Assembly (NCBI RefSeq): GCF_004379255.2
Contig: NC_056046.1
Location: 3,720,001-3,784,000 of the forward strand
Origin: Salvia splendens
Lineage: Eukaryota; Streptophyta; Magnoliopsida; Lamiales; Lamiaceae
Length of the DNA stretch: 64,000 bases
Reading direction: 5' to 3'
The notes below the pieces were generated by a model. That model was not told the DNA's origin and ran no database searches. It saw only the letters and a program-made list of their open reading frames with translations. A program made the position numbers and the translations under genes. Below, piece by piece: positions 47,700 through 58,600 of the stretch; within the stretch, counting starts at the first letter, position 1, and each line of letters starts with the position of its first letter.

Positions 47700-50570
47700 A
47701 TGAGACGATACAATAATTACGGCAGAGCGGGTTGGGGCCAACCGCGGCGTGGCCATCCGCAGAATCGCCGTGATACAGGGGGGTTTGATCATCCGCCGTT
47801 TGGGGATTTGGGGGGTGAGTCTAACCCGGGAGACGAGGGCCAGCCGGGCGACCAGGTTAACGCGAAACTGGACCGCTTGTTGGATCGTTTCGACAGATTG
47901 GACGTGTGGAGAGAGGAGACGGATCGGAGGTTCGAAACGTGGGAACCGATCCTCACCCGAGAGGCGGAACCCCAATCGCGGACCGAGGATTGGGAGGAGG
48001 ACGAACCGATGGATGTGCGGGGGAAGAGACCGTGGGAGGGGGCGCCCAGGCCTCGCAATCCTGCAGGAGGTCGACAGGGGGGTTATGGTCGCCAGCCCGA
48101 CGCTTGGGACCAATTAGGGTTCGGCGCGCATCGCAACAGAACCCACGGTTATAATCAGGTTTTTGACCGTCCAGCATCGTGTTGGGATCCTCCTCAGCGT
48201 TTTACCGCGAGGGAGGCACCATTCGACAAATCAGAGAAGGTCAAGATGACGGCTCTGCGCTTCGATGGGTCGGACGCATCAAATTGGGTATCGAGAGTCC
48301 AGTATTATTTTGATCACCTTATGATGCCAGACGCCCAACGCTTACATTATGAAGTGATGTTGTTTGATCCTCCGGCGTCGGAGTGGATTTTTAATTATTG
48401 CGCGAATAACGATTTCGTCACGTGGCGGGAGTTCTTGGAGGACGTAAGACACCGTTTCGACAGACAGAGTTTTCAGGACTACTTCGGCTTATTGGCAAAG
48501 CTAACTCAGACGGGGTCGGTGCTCGAATATCATGACACGTTCGAGAAGTATTTAAATCGGGTTCAAGGGATTCCGGAGACTAAGTTGTTCACGCTGTTCG
48601 TGGCAGGCTTAAAACCCGATATGCAGGAGCGGGTCCGCCTACATCGCCCGTCGTCGCTGGCCGCAGCGATGGCGTTAACCCTGGAACTCGCGGACTCCCA
48701 AGTTCCACAGCAGCCGTCTCGCCGGCCTTGGCAACCACGGGACAACCGGGTTCCGACAGGACCGCCAGCCGCCACACAAGTAGGCCACAATGCCGTCGGG
48801 CCACCCCAACAACCTATCCCAGGGCGTGCGGCCAACCCTCCTCGCATTCGCGTGTCCCAAGCGGAGAGAGCCGAGCGCGCACGGTTGGGGTTGTGTTATT
48901 TCTGCCCCGAGAAGTGGGTCATTGGCCACGTGTGTAAGCAGCGACTCCTCTGCTACGCCGATGAGACGGAAGAGGACGACGTCATCGACTTAGAGCAGCC
49001 CCCAGCAGACGAATGCCCCGACGCAGAGGTGGCGCACATCCATGCGATGTATGAGGGACGACGATCCCGACCGCTGAAAGTTATAGGGACGATACAGGAT
49101 CGGGAGGTATCTATCTTGATTGATACAGGGAGTGATCGGGATTTCATGCACCCACAAATCGCCGAGAGCCTGCACTTACCTCTATCGCCCATCCGTCCTT
49201 TTAGGGTCATTGTGGGGAATGGCGAGGCATTACTTTGCTCGCATATCTCCAAGCAGACAAAGTTGGACGTACAGGGGACATCATTTGTGGTGGATTTGCA
49301 TATTCTACCGGTACATGGGCCGGACGTGATTCTTGGGATGGACTGGCTCGAATCCTTAGGCCCCATCACAGCGGATTTCGCGGACAAAAAGCTAACGTTC
49401 GCTCAAGGAGACCGGCGAGTGGTGTTGAAGGGGATTTTGCCGGCTCCGCGTCGCGTGACCCTGCATATGTTGTCATCGCTGGTTCCTTCCCGAGACGTCC
49501 TCGACGTGTTCGAACTATTGTTGTTGGACCAGGACACCGGCCAATCGGAGCAGGCCGCAGGGGAAGACTTTCCGGGGGACCTACCGCCGGAAATTTTGGA
49601 AGTACTGACGCGTTTCCGACCGATCTTTAGCTTGCCGGTGGGAATGCCGCCCAAACGGGCGTTCGATCATCGAGTCCATTTACTACCGGGCACAAAACCA
49701 GTAAATGTGAGACCCTATCGCTATCCGTATTTTCAGAAGAACGAGATCGAACGGCAGGTCCGGGACATGCTTGATCAAGGCATCATTCAACGAAGCAGTA
49801 GTCCATTCTCATCGCCCGTGCTCCTGATCAGGAAGAAGGACGGGACGTTTCGCTTTTGCATCGATTATCGTGCTCTGAATGGCGCGACGGTCCCGGATCA
49901 CTTTCCGATTCCTACGGCGGACGAACTCTTTGATGAGCTAGGCAAGGCGCGGATTTTCACTAAGTTGGACCTCCGTTCGGGGTACCATCAGATACGAATG
50001 CATGACAAGGACATCTTTAAAACAGCCTTCCGCACACATGATGGGCACTTTGAGTTTTTGGTTATGCCGTTTGGCCTCACAAACGCTCCGTCAACGTTTC
50101 AGGCCGCAATGAACGCCATTTTCCAACCGATGCTCCGGAAATTCGTCATAGTATTCTTCGACGACATTCTGGTCTATAGCCCGTCGATGGAGTCGCACGG
50201 AGAGCACCTTGCCGCGGTACTGGAGGTCTTGCAGAAGAACAGTTTCTTCGTGAAGTTATCAAAATGCTCATTCTGTAGCTCCACGGTGGAATATTTGGGC
50301 CACTTAATCGACGAAGGCTTGGTAAAGGCCGACCCTAGTAAAATCGCAGCAATGACATCATGGCCGAAACCAAGGTCTGTTAAGCAGCTTCGGGGATTCT
50401 TGGGTTTGACAGGTTACTATCGTCGTTTTATTGCCGGCTACGCGATGATAGCAGCTCCACTGACCGAACTGCTCAAAAAGGACTCTTTCAAATGGTCCTC
50501 AGACGCGGAGGCTAGCTTTGATGACTTGAAAGGCGCAATGACCACAGCCCCTTCGCTTACCGGATTTTGA
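47700..50570 (+). CDS. Retrotransposon gag-protease-reverse transcriptase (frame 1)
   Basis: 956 codons starting at the first ATG after the 5' LTR (MRRYNNYG). The gag part has a charged Arg/Gly-rich start, a retrotransposon-gag core (FDGSDASNWVSRVQYYF through VAGLKPDMQERV) and an unusual zinc-knuckle-like CYFCPEKWVIGHVC. The protease active site is IDTGSD (residue 475 region), with a later ILGMDWL flap. The reverse transcriptase has KKDGTFRFCIDYRALN, TKLDLRSGYHQIRM, the active-site box FFDDILVYS and the end RGFLGLTGYYRRFI. The frame then runs into a stop soon after DDLKGAMTTAP, where the pol homology continues in another frame. Base composition is much more GC-rich than in the surrounding spacer. 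Confidence 0.93.
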   Translation: MRRYNNYGRAGWGQPRRGHPQNRRDTGGFDHPPFGDLGGESNPGDEGQPGDQVNAKLDRLLDRFDRLDVWREETDRRFETWEPILTREAEPQSRTEDWEEDEPMDVRGKRPWEGAPRPRNPAGGRQGGYGRQPDAWDQLGFGAHRNRTHGYNQVFDRPASCWDPPQRFTAREAPFDKSEKVKMTALRFDGSDASNWVSRVQYYFDHLMMPDAQRLHYEVMLFDPPASEWIFNYCANNDFVTWREFLEDVRHRFDRQSFQDYFGLLAKLTQTGSVLEYHDTFEKYLNRVQGIPETKLFTLFVAGLKPDMQERVRLHRPSSLAAAMALTLELADSQVPQQPSRRPWQPRDNRVPTGPPAATQVGHNAVGPPQQPIPGRAANPPRIRVSQAERAERARLGLCYFCPEKWVIGHVCKQRLLCYADETEEDDVIDLEQPPADECPDAEVAHIHAMYEGRRSRPLKVIGTIQDREVSILIDTGSDRDFMHPQIAESLHLPLSPIRPFRVIVGNGEALLCSHISKQTKLDVQGTSFVVDLHILPVHGPDVILGMDWLESLGPITADFADKKLTFAQGDRRVVLKGILPAPRRVTLHMLSSLVPSRDVLDVFELLLLDQDTGQSEQAAGEDFPGDLPPEILEVLTRFRPIFSLPVGMPPKRAFDHRVHLLPGTKPVNVRPYRYPYFQKNEIERQVRDMLDQGIIQRSSSPFSSPVLLIRKKDGTFRFCIDYRALNGATVPDHFPIPTADELFDELGKARIFTKLDLRSGYHQIRMHDKDIFKTAFRTHDGHFEFLVMPFGLTNAPSTFQAAMNAIFQPMLRKFVIVFFDDILVYSPSMESHGEHLAAVLEVLQKNSFFVKLSKCSFCSSTVEYLGHLIDEGLVKADPSKIAAMTSWPKPRSVKQLRGFLGLTGYYRRFIAGYAMIAAPLTELLKKDSFKWSSDAEASFDDLKGAMTTAPSLTGF

Positions 50571-52659
50571 TCGCAAGTTCTGCATTGAGACTGATGCGTC
50601 GGATGTGGGCATTGGGGCTGTGCTGTTGCAGGACAACCACCCCATTGCATTTTTTAGCAAAAAGTTGGGGCCACGTCGGCGAGTAGCCTCAACATACCAC
50701 AAAGAATTATACGTAATTGTGGAGGCGGTACAGAAATGGCGTCAATATCTTTTGGGTCGCGCGTTCGTTATTCGGAGCGATCAAAAGAGCTTGAAGGAAC
50801 TACTCCAGCAGGTGGTTCAGACCCCGGATCAGCAGCTCTATGTGAGGAAGTTAATGGGATACAAGTTCACAATAGAGTACAAAAAAGGGTCGACGAACCG
50901 AGCTGCGGATGCCCTCTCGCGTCGCTCTGCACCGACGGCCGAGGAAACAGGGGCTAGTCTGGAAGCCGACGAGGCCGGGGATGCGCAAGCCGACGAGGCG
51001 TCACTGATGGCAGCCGCCTGTCCAGTCCCACACTTGATTGAGTTGCTACGCCGCGAGACGGTGTCTTCTCCGGAACTGCACGAGCTGACTAGGGAGATTA
51101 AAGAGGGTCGCGCCCCGCCACACTTGACATGGGTGGATGGGCTCGTGTACTACCACAGGCGCATCTATGTGGGGTCCCGGTCTTCGGCCCGCAACCCGAT
51201 TCTGACCGAATATCACTGTTCCCAAGCGGCAGGCCACCCGGGCTTTGAACGAACACTGCGACGCGTGACAGCGGAGTTTTATTGGCCAAACATGAAGAAG
51301 GAGATCCGTCGGTTCGTACAGGCATGTGTCGTTTGCCAAACGACGAAGTACTCTACTCAGAGGCCAGCGGGCCTGCTACAGCCATTGCCAGTCCCTTCGC
51401 AGGTTTGGGAGGATGTGTCAATGGACTTCATCACCGGACTGCCCCCGTCGCGAGGGTACACGGCCATCATGGTCGTCGTGGATCGATTATCCAAATACGC
51501 CCACTTTGCCGCTTTGCCAACACGTTTTGACGCACTACGAGTCGCACATCTATTTGTTAACACAGTGGTGCGCCATCATGGGTTCCCCAAGACACTAGTA
51601 TCGGATCGGGATCCAGTGTTCTTAAACAAGATTTGGGAGGAGATAATGCGACTTAGCGGCACTAAGTTGAACTTCTCGACGGCATACCATCCGCAATCAG
51701 ATGGTCAAACGGAAGTGCGCAATAGGGGCCTCGAACAATATCTGCGGGCTTTTGCTGGGGATCGCCCCTCGAAGTGGACTAACTTCCTGCCGTGGGCGGA
51801 ACTCGCGTTGAATTGCTTCCATCACGCGGGGCTCGGCATGTCGCCATTCAAGGCGTTGTATGGGCGGGACCCACCCAGCCTCGTTTTCGCCCCTCCATCG
51901 GCTGCGACACCCCCGTCTGTGGCGGATTTGATCAGGCAGCGAAGCGAACTATTGGTTCGCCTACGCGGGAATCTATCACGCGCCCAACAACGGATGCAAG
52001 AGGCGGCAAATAAACATCGTCGCAGCGTGGAGTTTGTTCCGGGAGATAAAGTGCTGCTCAAACTCCAGCCGTATCGGCAACATTCGGTGGCACGGCCGCT
52101 ATCGGCGAAGCTGGCTCGCCGCTATTACGGTCCATTTGAGGTCATTGAACGAATCGGGCAAGTGGCTTATAGGTTGCGTTTGCCGGAGGGGAGCAGGATT
52201 CATAACGTGTTCCACGTAAGCCTCCTTCGGCCATTTGTAAGAGGAGAGTCGGATACTAGGTGGGGGGATCTGCCCTCGGATTTTGACGGCGATCGCCCGG
52301 TTGTGTATCCGGTGCGTGTGTTGGATAAGAGGCTGCTTTGGGGTGGGGATCAGCCCACGGAACACGCGTTGGTTAGGTGGTCCGATGGAACCGAGTCTCC
52401 GACCTGGGAGCCAATGGATATGCTACGTCAGAGGTTTCCAAACATCCTCCTTGAGGACAAGGATGTGGCTATGGAAGGGGGGGTTGATACGGTCCCAACG
52501 GAGCCTCGGCCACGGCTAGAGCCGGTTGGCGAGCAGGAGCAGAGGGTGGACGAAGTCACGCAGAGGAGAGAGGCGCGAGATGAAACGTCAATTGCAAGGT
52601 CGAAGCCGACAAGGAATGCGAAGCCTCCGAGCCGATTTGGCAACTTCGTCACCAAATAG
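50547..52659 (+). pseudogene. Retrotransposon RNase H-integrase-chromodomain (frame 2, cut off from its start)
   Basis: The open frame continues pol after the frame change. RNase H shows IETDASDVGIGAVLLQ, and YHKELYVIVEAVQKWRQYL follows. Integrase has the HHCC zinc region (EYHCSQAAGHPGF and CVVCQTTK) and the catalytic core (DFITGLPPSRGYTAI, LVSDRDPVF, TAYHPQSDGQTEV). A chromodomain-like end (HALVRWSDGTESPTWEP) follows. The last 58 or so codons, ending PPSRFGNFVTK, lie inside the 3' LTR. As it stands this half would be made only if ribosomes shifted frame at the junction or if the shift is an assembly error. It is therefore listed as broken. Confidence 0.88.
52473..52484 (+). other. Polypurine tract of the gypsy element, inside the coding frame
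   Basis: GGAAGGGGGGGT sits directly before the 3' LTR start at 52485 and would prime plus-strand synthesis. The same bases are read as Glu-Gly-Gly-Val codons of the integrase C-terminal extension. Confidence 0.85.
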
Positions 52660-53075
52660 GAGTTCCCATAATTATCTTTATTGCTTTCTAGTAGTAGACG
52701 TTTTTTTTAATCTTTTTATTTCTTTTATTTTTGGGAATATTTTATTTTTTGTTTTAATTTGCGTCGAGCGTAATTATAAGCTCCGTCGGGTTTTCTTGTT
52801 GGTTCTTTCCCGATGTTTAGGATTAGGTCGAACCAAACCTAGGGTCCGTAGATTATAAATAGGGCTATTTTATCCATGATCAATATCAATAAGAATTACA
52901 TTGCCCAACTTCACGTTGCTTTACAAACAAGAAACCCTCGCAACCCTGCTGCCCGACGAGAGGCCTCGCGCACAGCAGGTTCGAGAAGATTCCGACGACC
53001 CTACGTTAGGGCGCCGGACGTTCGTGTTCGACGGTAGACGTCGTTGATCGCAGTTAAGGAAGAAGAGCCTTAACA
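52485..53075 (+). repeat. 3' LTR of the gypsy element
   Basis: A near-identical copy of the 5' LTR. The visible differences are CAGAGGAG against CAGGGGAG, CATAATTAT against CATCATTAT, and an extra AT in GGGAATATTTTATT. The pol frame ends at 52659 within it. Confidence 0.95.
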
Positions 53076-53624
53076 TATATGCTCTCATAGTATCATTTCA
53101 AAACATTTTGTTAAATATAGTGTTGCTTTAAATGTTGTAAACGAAATTTTAAATGAATATCAACCAACAGAAAATCTAATTATAGGGTTTCACGGCACCA
53201 TCATTTACAATATACAATTTCAATTTTCTTTCCATGTAATCTATGTAAATTCAATAATTTAAAAGTATTGGACTAGCTTTATATAAAATGTTTATGTATA
53301 TTAACGTTGTGTTTTCAATTGTTCTGATTAATCTAAATTAAAAATTGATAACTTACCAGGTGTGAATAAAAATAATAATTATGCCGCAATTATTCAGGAA
53401 CATGTGTGAACAATAGATGTGGTGCAGCATGCAGGCCACCACTGTCAGCATTTTTACTGAGGTGACCAGAATGCCCTTCTAGGGCTTAAGGGCATTTTAG
53501 TCAGAAAAAACAAGATATGTGATTATGTTTAAGGTTAGGATTGTCCGGCGATATGTTTTTAGGGACCTGCAGTGTCACAAACGGAAAAATTAGGAACTTT
53601 TGAGTTAGTTCACTCATTATTTTT

Positions 53625-53800
53625 TTGTCAATTCCCTATAGCTTACTCCTATGTACAAGACGTTTAATTTTGTTAATAATCTACTTGGGTTGAGTCTTGT
53701 GAGCCCATTACTATCTGTATGAGGAGTTTGCCAGTACACATACTGACATACACATAAACCATGTACAAAAACATTGCAGATCACTTGGGAATCCAGTACA
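53625..53800. repeat. Segmental duplication block C' (ABCB 3' flank relic)
   Basis: It matches 54957-55085 (GTCAATTC, TTAATTTTGTTAATAATCTA, CTTGTGAGCCCATTACTAT). It also matches the ABCB 3' UTR at about 55513-55556 (ACACATAAACCATGTACAAAAACATTGCAGAT against ACACATAACATGTGCAAAAACATTGCAGAT). It follows the Mutator insertion, so together with block A it is the older copy of the ABCB downstream region. Confidence 0.78.
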
Positions 53801-54008
53801 AAAAGATTCGAAGATTGGACTCCCAAATCACTAACTAAATGATCATCTTTTATATTATATAAGAAAGATTCGAAAATTGGACTCCCAAATCATTAACTAA
53901 ATGATATGATCATGAAAATATTTTAAAAAATTACTTGTGAAGAAACAGATATCATCTTTCGTATATATGTTATGCACGGTGCACTTCATAGTTTGTATTG
54001 CTATCTAA

Positions 54009-54704
54009 GAACATCCACATTCGTGCTCTTGCCAACGAGCACGGATGTAGGCCCGGCCCCACTTTTACTCCCTGCTCTTAGGCAAGAGCACAACACTCAC
54101 ATCCGTGCTCTTCCGCAAGGACGAGCACAAGGGCCCCACCATTTCATTATTCAATTTAAATAAAAACATTTCCACAAAATTAAAATTCATTAAAAATAAC
54201 CGAAATAAAATTACAAATTACAAAAAAATTAAAAATTACATAATTAAAATCCTAGAAATTAAAAAATTACATAATTTAAGTCTTAAAAATTAAAAATTAC
54301 ATAATTTAAATCCTAAAAATTAAAAATTACATAATTAAATTCATAAAATTAAAAAAAACCACTACTCGTGGCCAAATTTCGCCCAAATGGATGATGAATT
54401 ATGATTTTGGGATTAAAATTTTTAAAAAAAATTCAAAAAAAAATTCAAAAAAATGGTAATAAAATCTGTATATTTTTGGGAATCCGAAAATATATAAATT
54501 TTTTAATTTTTGGTATTATTTTCAATTTTTTTTAAAAAAAAATGCCAACAGCCAATAGAAACGTGCCACGTCGCCCTGCTCGCTGGAACGAACGTGCTTT
54601 TAGCTAAGAGCACGTCCGTGCCAGCGGCAAGAGCGCATCGACAGACAAGCGTGTCTTTGCCAACGGCACGGACGGACGGAGCCTGCTCTCCGATGTGGAT
54701 GCTC
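54009..54704. mobile_element. PIF/Harbinger-like MITE, about 0.7 kb
   Basis: Left end GAACATCCACATTCG and right end CGATGTGGATGCTC are inverted, with TAA on both sides (54006-54008 and 54705-54707). Subterminal parts contain repeated inverted words such as GTGCTCTTGCC/GGCAAGAGC. The middle contains about four copies of a 32-bp AT-rich unit (AAAAATTACATAATTTAA) at 54230-54350. There is no transposase. The paralogous block A lacks it. Confidence 0.82.
54230..54350. repeat. 32-bp tandem repeat inside the Harbinger-like element
   Basis: Four degenerate copies of AAAAATTACATAATTTAAATC-CTAAAAATTA follow each other with a period of about 32 bp. Confidence 0.75.
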
Positions 54705-55678
54705 TAATTGATTGAACAACTTTTACTTATCTAGTACTTTCACATGGTCTTTAATTTTTAAGTAATTTTTATATATATTTGCATCGATTTACAAAGTATA
54801 TGACACTTAAATACTAATATGAAATATTTAATTTGAGTGATATGATAGATCAATAACATATAAATTGAAGTATTTGAAATATAAAAGTATTAAAAATAAC
54901 TCAAAATTAATCAAGTCATTAAAATAAACATTAGACTAATTACTTGAATTATTTTTGTCAATTCATCAAACTCTACTCTCTAGATTAGTTATTAGTAGCG
55001 TCCTCCTTTTTATGAGACGTTTTAATTTTATTAATAATCTATTTGGGTTGTGACTTGTGAGCCCATTACTATGAGCTAGTTTGAAATAAATATTAGCTAC
55101 AATGCAAAATGTGTCTGAAACGATAGAATAATAATAATGTATAATGCCAAAGGTCAGGCTCGAGTCTATCATAGCGCGACTTTTAAATTTATATTCACTT
55201 GCCTGCAAAACATCAAAAGGAATTGATTTATTTGAATAATTTGGTGCGAAGTTTGTTATATATTTTCAATTATTGTATAGGAGGACTATTATAAGACCTA
55301 AGTGATCTTTTTAATCCAGTTTTCTTTGTTAGAAACTAGATTCACGAGGCTTGAAATCACAGTTATATTTAATTCCTAAGGTGGTATTAAGCTATAGCTA
55401 CAAAGACAAAAACATAAAATCCAGGTTATATCATAGTAGTAGCAATTAATTCTCACAGCTACAAACAGAAAAAACAAAGAGAAAAACTCTTAAGCTTTCC
55501 TTTCTTAATTTGTTATACATGTACACATAACATGTGCAAAAACATTGCAGATGAATTGAGCGAGGAATTAACACAGCCTCCATCAATTCCACTGCTCCTC
55601 CAAAAATGGAAGAAAAAGTCTGCATATTAATCTCAGACAAGAAACATTTATTTAAAAAAAAAAAGAGGCAGCATCAAC

Positions 55679-58600
55679 TTAATTATGTGAATATCTTTGT
55701 AGGCTAACAAGCGAGTAATACACCCCTCTCTCCCCCTTCCCTATCAACGCCGCGTGCGTCCCCTTCTCCACCACCTTCCCCTTCTCCACCACCGCGATCG
55801 CGTCGCAGCTCTGTATCGTGCTCAGCCTGTGCGCCACCACGATGCTCGTCCGCCCCACCATCACCCTCTCCAGCGCGTCCTGCACCACCTTCTCCGACTG
55901 CGTGTCCAGCGCGCTCGTCGCCTCGTCCAGCAGCAGCACCGCGGGATCCTTCAGTATCGCCCTGGCTATCGCAATCCTCTGCTTCTGCCCCCCCGACAGC
56001 TGCAGCCCCCTGTCCCCGCAGAACGTCTCGTACCCGTCCTTCAACCCCGCGATAAAATCGTGCGCGTTGGCCGCCTTCGCCGCCTCCACCACCTCCGCCT
56101 CCCCCACGCCCTCATCCGCCCCGTAAGTTATGTTTTCTCTGATGGTACCCGCGAATAACGTGGGCTCCTGACTCACCAACGCCACGTGTTTCCTCAGCGA
56201 CCGCAGATCATACGTCTTTATATCTCGACCGTCTATTTTCACCACACCCTTTAAAGGATCATAAAATCTCTCAATCAGGCCTATGATAGTCGACTTCCCC
56301 GAACCACTCTGCCCCACTAAAGCAGTGGATCTCCCTGCCTCAATGCTCAACGAGAAGCCTCTGAAGATCATCGTGTCTGGCCTAGCCGGATACGCAAAAT
56401 CAACGTCCTCAATCTCAACGCGCCCAATGAGCTTCCCGGCCTTCAAGCCATCGGGATCCTCGGGCTCAATCAACGAGTACCTATCCAAAACGGTGAACAC
56501 GGATCCGACTGCATCAGCTCCTTTAGCTAAGTCATTCGTCATCGTCCCTGCATCCGCAATCACTCTCCCGGTACTCACCAAAATCATGAACGTCTGAAAC
56601 AGCGCCTTCGCGCTGATGAACCCTTCGTCTATTAGTTTCCCGCCATACCAGAAATCCAGAGCCCAAGTGCATGTCATGAGGCTCTGAGACGTCCCTAGCC
56701 CGATCCCCGCGAACCAGGACTGGCGTATGCTCTCCTTCCGCGGCCCTCTTTGCGCGTGTTCCAGCATTTTGAGTATCCGGGCTTGGGACGAGAAGGCTGC
56801 CACGGTTCTGAGATTGGAGACCGCTTCAGCTGCGAGCTTGCTGCTCTCTTCTTGTGCTTTGATTGCCTGTTTTGACATGTTCTTGAGTAGAACACGTTTT
56901 AAGTAGTAGCAGATGATGATGAGAGGTTGAACTGCAATCATCACTAATGCGAGCTTCCACGCCACAGCAAGCCCCATTGTGAAAGCTATGGTCACTGCAG
57001 AGAATGTCTGTATCAGCAAGGCCATTCTGTCGCCTACGAGCGACCTCACCTTTGTAAATATGGTCAAATTCTGGTCAGTATCATAAAGATTGAAAACGAA
57101 ATATTAAATCACAAAACTATATGTAACTAACATACCACATTGGCATCCTTGGCGAGTCTGGAGCAGACAGCGCCTGTAGCGTTTTCGTCCTGATCAAACC
57201 ACCCGATTTCGAATGTGAGGATCTTCGACAGCATCCTCTCCCGGATCCTCTTGGTCAGGTGCTCCCCCATCGCGGCGAAGTTGTAGTGTTGCAAGATGTT
57301 GACGAGCATGGAGAACACGGCTAGGCCGACGAAGCATAAGGCGTATATCTTCGTCTGCCTCTTGATCTCTCTGTGATCCTTTTCGAAATACACGGAGATC
57401 ATCGACCCCATCGCGAAGGCGTAGAGAGGTTGGATCGCACCGAAGAGTATTGCGCCTATGCAGCCCATTGTCGCCTGCCTCCACTCGGGCAGGTTCATAG
57501 CAAGTAGCCGTTTAAAAGAAGGCGGGCGGAACACTTGCTCGTGCGGCTCATCAACTTGGTGCGGTCGAGTTGGTGCGACCGAGTTGGCCGAGCTGGTCCT
57601 GCTCGCTAACGACAGCCTTCTGCTGCTCGTGTTGTGGATGTCATTGTTGGAGATAGTGATGGAACCTGGCATTGTGGAAGTAGGGACGACGGCCGGGTGG
57701 TGGTGGTGGTCGTCCCTCTCGGTTTGTTGGAGGCGGACGAGGGACGTGTAGAGGCCGTGCTCGTCTTCTATGAGGTCTTCGTGCGACCCGATCTCCATCA
57801 CCTGGCCTTTCTGCACCACCGCGATGAGGTCTGCGCTGCGGATGGTGGAGAGGCGGTGGGCGATGGTGATGGTTGTTCGCCCCACGGCCGCCTTGTCGAG
57901 GGCTTCCTGCACCACGCGCTCGGACTCAGAGTCCAGAGCGCTGGTGGCCTCATCCAGAAGGAGGATTTTGGGGGCCTTTATTATGGCTCTGGCTATGGCT
58001 ATCCTCTGCTTTTGACCTCCAGACATTTGCACACCTCTCTCTCCAACCTGAATTTAGACAGAGAAAATATTTCATGAAAATGACCAAGATTTACCTCAGT
58101 ATACTTGTTCCAAGTTATGCAAACAGTTAGTCAACTAGGCAAATAAATATCAAGTTCTAGAACATTACATCAGTTCATACGTTGGATTGTAACTATATTG
58201 AATTGAAGAATGTCTACACATCATTATCCATTAATATTGCATTAGCATATATAGCCAAGTTGCTATCTTGATGCATCCACTTGTCGTTTGGTAATAAATT
58301 TGTTTTTAACTATAAGGGAAGAGAGAAACAGTCGACCCTACTACATGTATGGTTTGCTTAGTGACAGCATAATAAAAATTTAGTGGTGTAATCAACCATA
58401 TGCAGAAAAAAAGAGAATGAGAGAAACGGTTTATGAAATTGTGATTGGTTGAATATACAATATGACAATATGTCCAGACCACTAATTTTTTTTACTCGGT
58501 TAACACCAACAAGGCCATTAATTAAAGTGGTGAAAACAAGACCAGCTAGCCCATCCATCATGACTATTTTATTAGATGCTACACCATATGAAATAACGAT

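Larger units (their letters stand above)
47089..53075 (+). mobile_element. Ty3/gypsy LTR retrotransposon with chromodomain-like integrase end, nearly intact
   Basis: This 5987-bp element has two LTRs (589 and 591 bp) beginning TGATAC and ending TTAACA, and a perfect 5-bp target duplication TATAT (47084-47088 and 53076-53080). It runs as LTR, primer-binding region, gag, protease, reverse transcriptase, RNase H, integrase with a chromodomain-like end, polypurine tract, LTR. This order places it in Ty3/gypsy, and the chromodomain-like segment places it among chromoviruses. By eye the LTRs differ at two bases and one 2-bp indel, so insertion is very recent. One frame change between RT and RNase H (near 50550) breaks the polyprotein. 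The element lies inside the Mutator-like element. Confidence 0.96.
46331..53615. mobile_element. Mutator-like element with long terminal repeats and 9-bp target duplication
   Basis: The left terminus GAGTGAACACCCTAACTTTT and the reversed right terminus GAGTGAACTAACTCAAAAG begin imperfect inverted repeats of about 170-200 bp. These share CGTTTGTGACA and the block CCTAACCTTAAACATAATCA...CATATCTTGTTTTT. The 9-mer ATTATTTTT flanks both sides (46322-46330 and 53616-53624), as expected for MULEs. The paralogous block at 54948-54956 has the 9-mer once with no insert. Without the gypsy element the MULE is about 1.3 kb and carries no transposase. Confidence 0.85.
53866..54956. repeat. Segmental duplication block B, with unoccupied MULE site
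   Basis: Second copy of block A, interrupted by the Harbinger-type element at 54009-54704. Its end, GAATTATTTTTGTCAATTC, shows the MULE target (ATTATTTTT, 54948-54956) present once and uninterrupted. A third partial copy of its start (GATTCGAAGATTGGACTCCC) lies at about 53808. Confidence 0.8.

Noticed and set aside
47523..52655. Many 60-200-codon antisense frames over the retrotransposon
   Set aside because: GC-rich coding sequence produces long shadow frames. None shows a recognisable domain.
45967..53865. One large transposon running from block A to block B
   Set aside because: The direct repeats are explained better by tandem duplication of the ABCB flank. The actual insertion is bounded by 9-bp duplications at 46331 and 53615.
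54230..54350. Possible CRISPR-like or satellite array from regularly spaced 32-bp repeats
   Set aside because: The repeats are degenerate, AT-rich, lie directly head to tail without spacers, and sit inside a Harbinger-type element in a plant genome.
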